Under the pieces are notes generated by a model. That model was not told the origin of the DNA. It ran no database searches and worked only from the letters and a program-made list of their open reading frames with translations. Both the position numbers and the translations under genes were made by a program. Positions 1 to 6,717 of a stretch of DNA of 11,734 nucleotides are shown here, piece by piece. Within the stretch, counting starts at the first letter, position 1, and each line of letters opens with the position of its first letter. Location of the stretch: positions 1 through 11,734 of the forward strand of contig JAWUVN010000050.1 in the NCBI GenBank assembly GCA_034112345.1. Direction: 5' to 3'. This DNA is from Bermanella sp034112345. Its GTDB lineage: Bacteria; Pseudomonadota; Gammaproteobacteria; Pseudomonadales; Oceanobacteraceae.

Positions 1-458
1 GCACAAACGGCATTCAGTCTCTAGATTTGATAGGTCGTAAAATTGTGGCTAACGGCGGTGCATTCTTTAAAATCTACGCTGACGAAATTAACGACTTCAT
101 AGCGTCTCAAGAAGGCAATGCAAAAATGGCTGAATTTACGATGCCATTGAAAGCCGCTTTAGCGAATTTAGCATCATTAACTGAGTGGGTTGTAGAAAAA
201 GCACAAGGTAATGCCAATGAGATCGGCGCGTCTTCGGTTGAATACTTACAAGTATTTGGTTACACATCATTTGCATACATGTATGCCATGATGGCTGAGA
301 AAGCGCTTGAGAAAGAAGGGACTGAACCATTCTATGCTAACAAATTAGCAACGGCTCGTTTCTTTACTCAACGTCTATTGCCAAGATACATCTCTTTATC
401 TGAATCAGTTAAAGGCGGAGCAGATTGTTTGTTCGCTATGGAAGCAGATCAATTTTAA
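1..458 (+). CDS. Acyl-CoA dehydrogenase, C-terminal part (5' truncated)
   Basis: The open frame enters from the left edge (first full codon at 3) and ends at TAA 456-458, leaving about 151 residues. The visible sequence begins TNGIQSLDLIGRK, the end of the EGTNGIQ-x-LDL-x-GRK motif typical of the large FadE/DmdC-like acyl-CoA dehydrogenases. What follows is the helical C-terminal extension of that group, ending in a segment rich in aromatic residues (ARFFTQRLLPRY). These FAD enzymes desaturate acyl-CoA esters at the alpha-beta bond in beta-oxidation or related acyl-CoA catabolism. The substrate cannot be told from this fragment. The catalytic base and most of the FAD site lie outside the window. 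The TTG at 27 is only an internal codon and not a start. The stop codon overlaps the first hairpin of the structured 3' region. Confidence 0.85.
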   Translation, partial: TNGIQSLDLIGRKIVANGGAFFKIYADEINDFIASQEGNAKMAEFTMPLKAALANLASLTEWVVEKAQGNANEIGASSVEYLQVFGYTSFAYMYAMMAEKALEKEGTEPFYANKLATARFFTQRLLPRYISLSESVKGGADCLFAMEADQF

Positions 459-602
459 GTCAGGATGACTTTTATCCTGAGTTCACATGGATGTGAAAAA
501 CTCAGGGTTTAATGCCTACAGGACGTAGGTAGTAGATTCTGTCAGGAACATAGAATCGCAATTTTATTGAAAAAGCCGAATCAGAAATGATTCGGCTTTT
601 TT
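457..602 (+). ncRNA. Candidate CsrA/RsmA-binding RNA or 3' UTR with four GGA-loop hairpins
   Basis: Four hairpins follow one another, each with GGA at its tip. They are AAGTCA-GGA-TGACTT (457-471); TTCACA-TGGA-TGTGAA (482-497), extended by an outer CCTGAG/CTCAGG helix (476-481 with 501-506); CCTAC-AGGAC-GTAGG (515-529); and GATTCT/AGAATC (535-557), whose loop region contains TCAGGAAC. An intrinsic terminator (570-602) closes the array. ACATGGATGT in the second hairpin matches the CsrA SELEX core ACARGGAUGU at nine of ten positions. Repeated GGA loops plus a terminator are the hallmark of RsmY/RsmZ/CsrB-type sponges. AYGGAY-type loops also recall the TwoAYGGAY motif. I see no clear promoter, so it may be a 3' UTR segment released from the dehydrogenase mRNA. 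The folding is seen by eye; the CsrA role is inferred. Confidence 0.5.
570..602 (+). terminator. Intrinsic terminator after acyl-CoA dehydrogenase / GGA-hairpin RNA
   Basis: A 14-base-pair perfect stem (570-583 with 588-601, core AGCCGAATCA/TGATTCGGCT) encloses a GAAA tetraloop. It ends in a run of T residues that forms part of the stem. The A-run on the 5' side could let it work in the opposite direction too, but no minus-strand gene converges here. Confidence 0.9.
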
Positions 603-636
603 GTTCTTTATCGTTACTAAAAATATAGGTTTAAAT

Positions 637-912
637 ATGAGTGATTGGTTTATGGTCAGCGTATGGCTGGAGAACCAAGAAAAGGATATTCACTTCGAAG
701 TCACAAACGAAGATGGTGAGCAATACTTCTTTACTTTAAAAGGTGATCTAGTGAAAGAAGCTGTCAAGCTGGAAGGAGGAAGCTTGATTGATCAGTTTTA
801 TTACGCAGAAGAAGATTTTTTAGCTCTAGCAGTATCATTGATTGACTCTGAATATTTAGAGTCCGAACAAAACTATGTTGTAAGTGGTGCTCAGTTCAAA
901 AAATATTTTTGA
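637..912 (+). CDS. Small acidic protein of unknown function (91 aa)
   Basis: I chose the ATG at 637 because AGG at 627-629 lies seven bases upstream. The frame is open back to a TTG at 601, but that start would sit inside the terminator U-run. The 91-residue product begins MSDWFMVSVWLENQEKDIHF. It has about 19 Asp/Glu against 6 Lys/Arg and no Cys, and shows no signal peptide or membrane segment, so a soluble cytoplasmic protein is likely. Alternating hydrophobic residues at about 5-11 and 18-34 suggest beta strands, followed by a helical region at about 37-72. I do not recognise the family. It starts 35 bases after a strong terminator, so its promoter must lie close by or inside the upstream structured region. 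The next gene, pilU, is 217 bases downstream. Confidence 0.65.
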   Translation: MSDWFMVSVWLENQEKDIHFEVTNEDGEQYFFTLKGDLVKEAVKLEGGSLIDQFYYAEEDFLALAVSLIDSEYLESEQNYVVSGAQFKKYF

Positions 913-1129
913 TTAAGCGCTGCATAAATATTGAATGAAAAACCCATAATACTGCTTGATTTTAAGTGGCCATATTGAAATTTATTTAAAGTGGTTTAAG
1001 TTTATACGAAGCCACTTCACATTTACAAAATAGAATAATGGTGTTTCTAGGTAATATGGGAAAGGGAGGTTATGCTAGCGGCCATCTGATGTTTGTTGCG
1101 TATTAAAATAATTACAACAAGAGAGAATT

Positions 1130-2320
1130 ATGGCACTGGTAAAGTATTTACAAGTATTAGCGAAGCATGACGGTAGTGATTTATATTTAAGTACAGGTGC
1201 TGTTCCTAGTGCAAAGTTTCAGGGAACACTAAAGCCCCTTGGAAAAGAAGCATTAAAGCCTGGGCAAATTGAAAAATTATTACTCGATGTATTAGACGAT
1301 GAACAAAAGCAAGAATTTTCCGAGGAGATGGAATTAAATATTGCAATTTCAGCGCCCGGTGGTGGTCGTTTTCGTATTAATGCGTTTAGACAGCGTACAG
1401 AAGTATCCATTGTTGCCCGTAATATAGTTGCTGAAATTCCAGCTTTTGATAAGTTAGGGTTACCCGAAGTACTTAAGGAAGTTATTGCAGAAAAGCGTGG
1501 TTTAATTTTATTTGTTGGCGGTACGGGCTCGGGTAAGTCAACATCGTTAGCATCCTTAATTGACTATCGTAATAGTCACAGTACAGGTCATATCATCACA
1601 ATTGAAGACCCTATCGAGTACGTACATACTCATAAAAACTGCATTATTAATCAGCGTGAAGTGGGTGCTGATACAAAAAGCTTTCAGGCCGCACTAAAAA
1701 ACACATTGAGACAAGCGCCTGATGTGATTTTAATTGGCGAAATTCGAGATCGTGAAACAATGGAGCACGCGTTAGCATTTGCTGAAACGGGGCATCTTGC
1801 GATATCTACCTTGCATGCGAATAACGCAAACCAGGCCATTGACCGAATCATTAACTTTTTCCCTGAAGAAAGGCGGCCTCAATTGTTACAAGATTTAGGT
1901 TTGAATATGAGGGCGATTATTTCTCAGCGCTTAATTCCAACCATTGATAATAAGCGAGTAGCAGCCGTGGAGGTTTTACTGGGTAATAAAACCATCGAGG
2001 ATCTAATTTCTAAAGGCGATACCGGTGGTATTAAAGAAATCATGACCAAATCAGAGAATTTGGGCATGCAAACATTTGATGCAGCGTTGTTCAGGTTGCA
2101 TCAAGCTAAGCGTATTAGTTTGGATGAAGCTGTTAAAAATGCTGATTCCGCAAATAACTTACGTTTACGTATTAAATTAGATGAAAGTACTGATGGAGAA
2201 AGTGAAACAGGGTCTGGGATGGGGCTGACGCTAGAGAAGACCGAAGCTGAAAATTTTGCCGAAGTCGCCAGAAAAAAAGAAGACGCTGAATTAGCAGCTT
2301 TACGAGCGGTGACAGCATAA
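1130..2320 (+). CDS. pilU: PilU-type type IV pilus retraction ATPase
   Basis: This 396-residue protein is a hexameric secretion/pilus ATPase of the PilT/PilU group, acting on the cytoplasmic face of the type IV pilus machine. An N-terminal PAS-like domain (about 1-105) precedes the RecA-like core. The core has Walker A GGTGSGKST (130-138), the Asp box IITIEDPIEYVH (155-166), Walker B DVILIGEIRD (198-207) and the His box GHLAISTLHANNA (221-233). The features HKNCIINQREVG (168-179), INFFPEERRPQLL (241-253), GMQTFDAAL (312-320) and the tail after ADSANNLRLRIKL favour PilU over PilT. The acidic tail (351-396) also fits PilU, which is known to need PilT for retraction and to boost its force. An AGAGAG-like ribosome site precedes the ATG. 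No pilT is adjacent within this window, unlike the common pilT-pilU pair. A second PilU paralogue is a possible alternative identity. Confidence 0.9.
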   Translation: MALVKYLQVLAKHDGSDLYLSTGAVPSAKFQGTLKPLGKEALKPGQIEKLLLDVLDDEQKQEFSEEMELNIAISAPGGGRFRINAFRQRTEVSIVARNIVAEIPAFDKLGLPEVLKEVIAEKRGLILFVGGTGSGKSTSLASLIDYRNSHSTGHIITIEDPIEYVHTHKNCIINQREVGADTKSFQAALKNTLRQAPDVILIGEIRDRETMEHALAFAETGHLAISTLHANNANQAIDRIINFFPEERRPQLLQDLGLNMRAIISQRLIPTIDNKRVAAVEVLLGNKTIEDLISKGDTGGIKEIMTKSENLGMQTFDAALFRLHQAKRISLDEAVKNADSANNLRLRIKLDESTDGESETGSGMGLTLEKTEAENFAEVARKKEDAELAALRAVTA

Positions 2321-2354
2321 TAACCTGCCATATCATTTTTTAGTATTCAAATTT

Positions 2355-2387
2355 AAAAGCATCATTCGTAAAGGGTGATGCTTTTTT
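2355..2387 (+). terminator. Intrinsic terminator after pilU
   Basis: Ten-base-pair stem AAAAGCATCA (2355-2364) with TGATGCTTTT (2376-2385), an 11-base loop and a T-run. It lies 35 bases after the pilU stop codon. Confidence 0.85.
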
Positions 2388-2734
2388 AATGCCTATTTTT
2401 TTTGTTTAAAGGCTTACTCGACTTGATCGTCTATCAGCTATGGAATGTAGGAAATGAGAGCCGCTTTTGTTGCAGTAAGCATTATTTTGGTCTGGTAGAC
2501 TTTTTTCATAGCCATTGTTATTACCAAGCCAGTAGTGCTCATAAGGGTGGGAATGCTCCTAGGTAGGCGAAATCGATATAGGGCGCTCTAAGGCCCAGAG
2601 CAATAAAACAAAATTGTATTATTTTCATAAGAAGCCACTTTTGTATTGATGTTTATTCGTTGTTCACTAGTTGTTTGTGGTTAAAGAAAAGACACTAAAA
2701 CCCATGGGTTACTTAGTCCAATTAAAGAACGGCT
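2388..2734. other. Gene-free stretch between two terminators
   Basis: No ORF of meaningful length with a ribosome site is visible on either strand; the best ATG on the plus strand (2454) gives only 14 codons. The stretch holds a short hairpin, GCTCT (2585-2589) with AGAGC (2597-2601), and the perfect palindrome AACCCATGGGTT (2699-2710). It also holds the decamer GAAGCCACTT (2631-2640), which recurs at 1008-1017 upstream of pilU. Because the pilU terminator lies before it and another strong terminator directly after it, it could contain a short independent transcript. I see no convincing promoter. Confidence 0.4.
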
Positions 2735-2766
2735 AAATAAGGTCAAAAATATTTGACCTTATTTTT
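2735..2766 (+). terminator. Perfect-stem intrinsic terminator upstream of the 7TM-DISM gene
   Basis: A 13-base-pair perfect stem, AAATAAGGTCAAA (2735-2747) with TTTGACCTTATTT (2752-2764), encloses a four-base loop and is followed by more T residues. No annotated gene lies between it and the pilU terminator, so what it terminates is unclear. It could also work on the minus strand. Confidence 0.75.
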
Positions 2767-2803
2767 ATTAAGCTGGCGCTTTTGGACGTATGGAGACTGG
2801 GAT

Positions 2804-2830
2804 ATGTTGCGTAATATGCATGAAAAATAA
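2804..2830 (+). CDS. Possible 8-codon leader ORF coupled to the 7TM-DISM gene
   Basis: ATG 2804 opens the peptide MLRNMHEK and stops at TAA 2828-2830. That stop shares its last A with the ATG of the large gene (TAATG). A good Shine-Dalgarno GGAG (2792-2795) sits eight bases before this ATG, while the large gene has no recognisable ribosome site of its own. This pattern fits translation by termination-reinitiation. The alternative is that the large ORF starts at its second ATG (2845), which also lacks a clear ribosome site. Confidence 0.3.
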   Translation: MLRNMHEK

Positions 2831-5160
2831 TGATAATAAAAAGCATGAAGTTAGTTGCACTCTTCTTCGGGGTTCTTTTTCCCCTTTTCTGCATAGCTTT
2901 GCCAGAGAAAATAATTTCATCGGATGAACTTGACCATGGGGCTGTTGCTTTAGATGGTTTGTGGGCGTTTGACTGGCAAGAACTTCACACAAACAGTCAG
3001 GCAGTGATGCGCGATGGCTTACAGCTACCTGGCTTGTGGAGCAAGCAGGGTCCATATTTGCCTCAAGGGTTTGCAACGCTAAGGCTATTGGTTAAATTGC
3101 CAGTAAAGGCCCTGTATTATTTAAGAATTCCAGATGTTCCTAGTGCTATAAGTCTGTGGGTAAATGGCCAGCAATTATACCGTCGAGGGGTGGTATCAAA
3201 TAAAGCCGATTCCGAGTTGCCTGAGTTTGGCCCTGAAGTAGTTGCTTTGCCACCTGCTGATCAATATCAGCTGATATTGCATGTTAGTAATTTTCACCAT
3301 ACAGATGGTGGAATCTGGCACAATTTTATGATTTCTAATCAATCACATAAATCTGTATTACAGGATCAAAGTAAAATAGTAGATGCCGTCATATTTAGTT
3401 TTTTGATATTTGCATCTGTGTGCCTATTAGTTATTAATTTATCTCGGCATGGCCATGTTAGTCACTTACTGTTTGCCATGTTTATTTGGGTGATTGCATT
3501 TCGAAGTATTATGGTTGGTGAGCGAATTGCTTATGATTTTGTTTCTGGGGTTAGTTGGGAGAGCTGGCAAAGACTAGAGCATATTCTATTATTTTTAGCC
3601 TTGCCCTTATTTTTGTATTTCTTTCATCGTTTTTTTTCGATTAAGAATATGATTTTTGCGCACGCGATATTCATTATCACTCTATTTTTAGTGGCAAGTA
3701 CGTTACTTTACCCATCACTTATTTTTACTAAATTTAGTCAGATAAGCCAAGTTTTAGGCGTGTTAAGCGTCATCTATATATTGATGATATCGGCTGTTTT
3801 AATAAAGCAGAAAGTGCAATATTCGATATGGTTTTCGGCGAGTTTTATTGGTGCTGCTGCTTTTGTCCTTCACGATTATTTGTATGCGCACTTATTTATA
3901 CAATCAAGACCACTTTCTCAATTTGGTATGATTTCGTTTGTGGCTTTACAGATGCACATGCTTTGGATGCATCGTAAAAGTGATATTAAGTTGATGATGT
4001 TTGTTAAATCTAGTATTGATCATAAAATCAAGTCTATCACTCAAGTAAGTAAAAGCGATTTAGCTATTAAGGATTTGAGTGTGAGTCAGTGGGTATTAAA
4101 AATAAAACCGTATTGCGAAATATTAAATGTACCTATTCATATTAGGGGTGATAATTGTTTACTTCGGGTAGATGAAGAAGCACTAGAGAGCGCTGTTTTA
4201 ATCATGGCACGTATTGCAGATAAAAATGATATGAAGGTACAGCTTTCTATATCTTGTGTTGACAACGACGTTGTGTTTTCGCTTTTATATGATGTTGCTT
4301 TTAATTCTAGTATCTTCGCATCGGATGACTTGAATGTAGTTCATCAGCTATTAAACGGTATTGGCTCAGTGTTAAATATAAAGCGGTTGCCAAAATCCTC
4401 TATTTTTGAATTCAAAATCCCTATTGTTCAACCTGTCGATTCGGAACTTGATTTAGGAGGGGTGAAATTTAAGGGAAATGAATTGGCGGATGCAATTTTA
4501 TATTGTGGCGATGATACGGGTGTGCTTGAAAGAAGCTTGGAAGATGATTTTTATTTAGTAGATAGTGTTATTTCACAGGAGAATATTGTGAAGTACCGAC
4601 CAAGTTTGATTATTTGGCAGGTTAATAACTGGGATGCTTATACTTTAGGGGATATCAGTAATATCATATCTGAGTTTCCTTACACTCCTATTTTATTGGT
4701 TGCTGATAATTTTCATAAAACTCAGTTGGCACAATGTATTCGATTAGGGATATCGGATTACATCATTACACCGGTATTGCCAGAGGAGCTATTATTAAAA
4801 ACTAAACGGTTAAAGGGTTCTATTAAACCATCACAAGCTATAGCTAATAAGCAAGATATTCGAGATGTAACCGTTCAGTTGACCCGAAATTGTATTGCTA
4901 TGTGGCAAAAATACAGTAACAAAAGCAAGGTTGACCTTGCTGAGAGCAGTCGACTATGGCGGGTATATGTTGACGGTAGCACTGCAAAAACACGAACACT
5001 TGATAAGTACCTATCATTACAATCACTGCCTAAGAATCCTCGCTGGGAAACGGTTAGTCGGACAGTGGATTATGTGTTGGAAGAATGTGAGCTAGATGAT
5101 CTAGATAGAAAATTACTTAGTCAGCAGTTGTCTACATTTAATAAACTATTAGCAAGCTAA
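2830..5160 (+). CDS. 7TM-DISM membrane protein with degenerate kinase-like and receiver-like domains
   Basis: This 776-residue inner-membrane sensor-like protein starts with a signal peptide (about 1-24; no lipobox, since Phe precedes Cys21). A jelly-roll-like periplasmic domain follows (about 38-170; LDGLWAF, LPGLWSKQG, LRIPDVPSAISLWVNG), typical of 7TMR-DISM proteins. Seven hydrophobic segments lie at about 184-204, 211-229, 249-268, 275-297, 304-325, 331-352 and 362-381. The cytoplasmic part resembles a HATPase fold (about 415-533) but lacks the H-box histidine, has no N-box Asn at the expected place and no Gly-rich G1/G2 boxes (DVAFN replaces DxGxG). A receiver-like region (about 554-662) has Gln597 where the phospho-acceptor Asp belongs and Thr647 where the conserved Lys belongs, with only part of the acidic pocket left (Asp561-Asp562). 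A conserved-looking tail I cannot name (about 676-776, core DGSTAKTRTLDKYL and LPKNPRW) ends the protein. Ligand and output are unknown. Confidence 0.75.
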   Translation: MIIKSMKLVALFFGVLFPLFCIALPEKIISSDELDHGAVALDGLWAFDWQELHTNSQAVMRDGLQLPGLWSKQGPYLPQGFATLRLLVKLPVKALYYLRIPDVPSAISLWVNGQQLYRRGVVSNKADSELPEFGPEVVALPPADQYQLILHVSNFHHTDGGIWHNFMISNQSHKSVLQDQSKIVDAVIFSFLIFASVCLLVINLSRHGHVSHLLFAMFIWVIAFRSIMVGERIAYDFVSGVSWESWQRLEHILLFLALPLFLYFFHRFFSIKNMIFAHAIFIITLFLVASTLLYPSLIFTKFSQISQVLGVLSVIYILMISAVLIKQKVQYSIWFSASFIGAAAFVLHDYLYAHLFIQSRPLSQFGMISFVALQMHMLWMHRKSDIKLMMFVKSSIDHKIKSITQVSKSDLAIKDLSVSQWVLKIKPYCEILNVPIHIRGDNCLLRVDEEALESAVLIMARIADKNDMKVQLSISCVDNDVVFSLLYDVAFNSSIFASDDLNVVHQLLNGIGSVLNIKRLPKSSIFEFKIPIVQPVDSELDLGGVKFKGNELADAILYCGDDTGVLERSLEDDFYLVDSVISQENIVKYRPSLIIWQVNNWDAYTLGDISNIISEFPYTPILLVADNFHKTQLAQCIRLGISDYIITPVLPEELLLKTKRLKGSIKPSQAIANKQDIRDVTVQLTRNCIAMWQKYSNKSKVDLAESSRLWRVYVDGSTAKTRTLDKYLSLQSLPKNPRWETVSRTVDYVLEECELDDLDRKLLSQQLSTFNKLLAS

Positions 5161-5185
5161 GTTGAATAAGTAATGAAAGCCAAAT

Positions 5186-5218
5186 AAAAAATGCCGCCTA
5201 ATCTTAGGCGGCATTTTT
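5186..5218. terminator. Bidirectional terminator between the 7TM-DISM gene and gatB
   Basis: A GC-rich perfect stem, ATGCCGCCTA (5191-5200) with TAGGCGGCAT (5205-5214) around the loop ATCT, is flanked by A5 on the left and T-runs on the right. It therefore ends in a U-tract on either strand. It lies 26 bases after the plus-strand stop and 34 bases after the gatB stop, serving both convergent units. Confidence 0.93.
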
Positions 5219-5251
5219 ATTTGGGTATGGTACTAAAATAAAAAAGCTAAA

Positions 5252-6706
5252 TTAACATTTAGAATCTAATTTTTCTTTTAGTACCTTGTTTACCATACCT
5301 GGATTAGCAGAACCTTTAGACGCTTTCATGACTTGCCCTACAAAGAAGCCTATCATTTTACCGCGTTTGTCAGGTTCAGCGCTGATGTAGTTTTGTACTT
5401 GACCATCATTATTGGCAAGAACTTCATCAACGATGCCTTCAATAGCACCTGAGTCACTTACTTGTTTTAATCCAAGAGAGTCGATTAAGGCATCAACATC
5501 ATTGCCTTTTTGATCCCATAAGGCCTGGAATACAGATTTAGCACCTTTGCCTGAAATGGTGTTGTCTTTAATTCGGGCAATCATTGCGCCAAGGTTGTCT
5601 GAGGTAATAGGACAATCTGTAATCACTACGTCATTTTTATTTAGTGCAGCTGATAATTCACCCATTACCCAGTTGGCAGCCAGCTTATAGTCATTACACT
5701 TTACTGCAACCTCTTCAAAGTAAGCGGCCAATTCACGAGTAGCGGTTAATACCGCTGCATCATATTCGCTTAAGCTTTGCTCTGAGATCAGGCGTTGTTT
5801 TTTCTGGTCAGGCAGTTCTGGTAATGTTTTACGAATGGCTTCGATGTAATCGTCATCGATGACAATCGGTAATAGATCAGGGCATGGGAAGTAGCGGTAA
5901 TCATTTTCTACTTCCTTAGAGCGCATTGAACGTGTTTCCATTTTGTTAGCATCAAACAAACGTGTTTCTTGTGTGATTACACCGCCGTCTTCTAGAATGT
6001 CACGTTGACGTTCAATTTCAACATTGATGGCTTGCTCAACAAATCGGAAGCTATTTACGTTTTTAATTTCTGTGCGAGTACCAAATTCTTCTTGGCCTTT
6101 AGGGCGCAATGATACGTTGCAGTCACAACGCATAGAGCCCTGTGATAGATCGCCATCACAAATGCCTAAGTAAGTAACAATACTGTGCATTTTTTTGAAG
6201 TAGGCAACGGCTTCTTTAGCGTTGCGCATTTCTGGTTCAGATACTATTTCAACTAGCGGTGTGCCCGCTCGGTTTAAATCGATACCCGACATGCCAGAAA
6301 AATCTTCGTGCAGAGATTTTCCTGCGTCTTCTTCTAAGTGCGCACGGGTAACGTTAATGCGACGGCTAGTGCCATCTTCCATATCAATATCGATATGACC
6401 CATGCCAACAATTGGGTGATGCAGTTGTGTGGTCTGATAGCCTTTTGGCGAGTCAGGGTAAAAATAGTTTTTACGATCGAATACCGAAACTTTTCCAATT
6501 TCTGCATCAATAGCACAGCCTAGCTTAACCGCCATGGCAAGAGCTTCTTGATTGAATACTGGTAATACACCAGGCAGGCCTAGGTCTACTAATGAAGCTT
6601 GTGTGTTGGGTTCAGCGCCAAAAGCGGTGCTTGATCCTGAAAATATTTTTGATTTAGTGGCTAGCTGAGCATGGATCTCAAGGCCAATTACTACTTCCCA
6701 TTCCAT
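5252..6706 (-). CDS. gatB: Asp-tRNA(Asn)/Glu-tRNA(Gln) amidotransferase subunit B
   Basis: GatB (484 aa) binds the misacylated tRNA, phosphorylates the glutamyl or aspartyl side chain with ATP, and receives ammonia from GatA through a channel. The cradle domain shows GLEIHAQL (8-15), LGLPGVLPVFN (42-52), RKNYFYPDSPKGYQ (78-91), RAHLEEDAGK (121-130) and DLNRAGTPLVEIVSEPEM (143-160). His12 and Glu125 match metal-site residues described for GatB. The helical and YqeY-like tRNA-binding domains fill roughly 300-484, ending NPGMVNKVLKEKL. Length is normal and nothing is missing. AAGGAA seven bases before the ATG is the ribosome site, and it lies in the 11-base gap after the gatA stop, so the gene is the last of gatCAB. 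Which of the two tRNA substrates is physiological cannot be read from this window. Confidence 0.97.
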   Translation of the reverse strand: MEWEVVIGLEIHAQLATKSKIFSGSSTAFGAEPNTQASLVDLGLPGVLPVFNQEALAMAVKLGCAIDAEIGKVSVFDRKNYFYPDSPKGYQTTQLHHPIVGMGHIDIDMEDGTSRRINVTRAHLEEDAGKSLHEDFSGMSGIDLNRAGTPLVEIVSEPEMRNAKEAVAYFKKMHSIVTYLGICDGDLSQGSMRCDCNVSLRPKGQEEFGTRTEIKNVNSFRFVEQAINVEIERQRDILEDGGVITQETRLFDANKMETRSMRSKEVENDYRYFPCPDLLPIVIDDDYIEAIRKTLPELPDQKKQRLISEQSLSEYDAAVLTATRELAAYFEEVAVKCNDYKLAANWVMGELSAALNKNDVVITDCPITSDNLGAMIARIKDNTISGKGAKSVFQALWDQKGNDVDALIDSLGLKQVSDSGAIEGIVDEVLANNDGQVQNYISAEPDKRGKMIGFFVGQVMKASKGSANPGMVNKVLKEKLDSKC

Positions 6707-6717
6707 AATAGAATTCC

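Noticed and set aside
460..480. Alternative hairpin TCAGGAT/ATCCTGA competing with the first GGA hairpin
   Set aside because: It is possible as an alternative fold, but the AAGTCA-GGA-TGACTT form fits the pattern of the other three and leaves CCTGAG free to extend the second hairpin.
601..636. TTG at 601 as start of the small acidic protein
   Set aside because: It lies within the terminator U-run and has no ribosome site; ATG 637 has AGG seven bases upstream.
1075..1105. Sigma-54-like GG/GC pair upstream of pilU
   Set aside because: The distance between GG and GC is too long for a -24/-12 element.
2887..2895. Lipobox in the 7TM-DISM signal peptide (Cys21)
   Set aside because: Phe precedes the Cys, which does not fit the lipobox; ordinary signal peptidase cleavage is more likely.
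2768..3076. 102-codon minus-strand ORF over the start of the 7TM-DISM gene
   Set aside because: It shadows a gene with a clear signal peptide and family pattern, and the protein shows no recognisable features.
4895..5095. 66-codon plus-strand ORF inside the 7TM-DISM gene
   Set aside because: Out-of-frame shadow of the conserved C-terminal module; no ribosome site.
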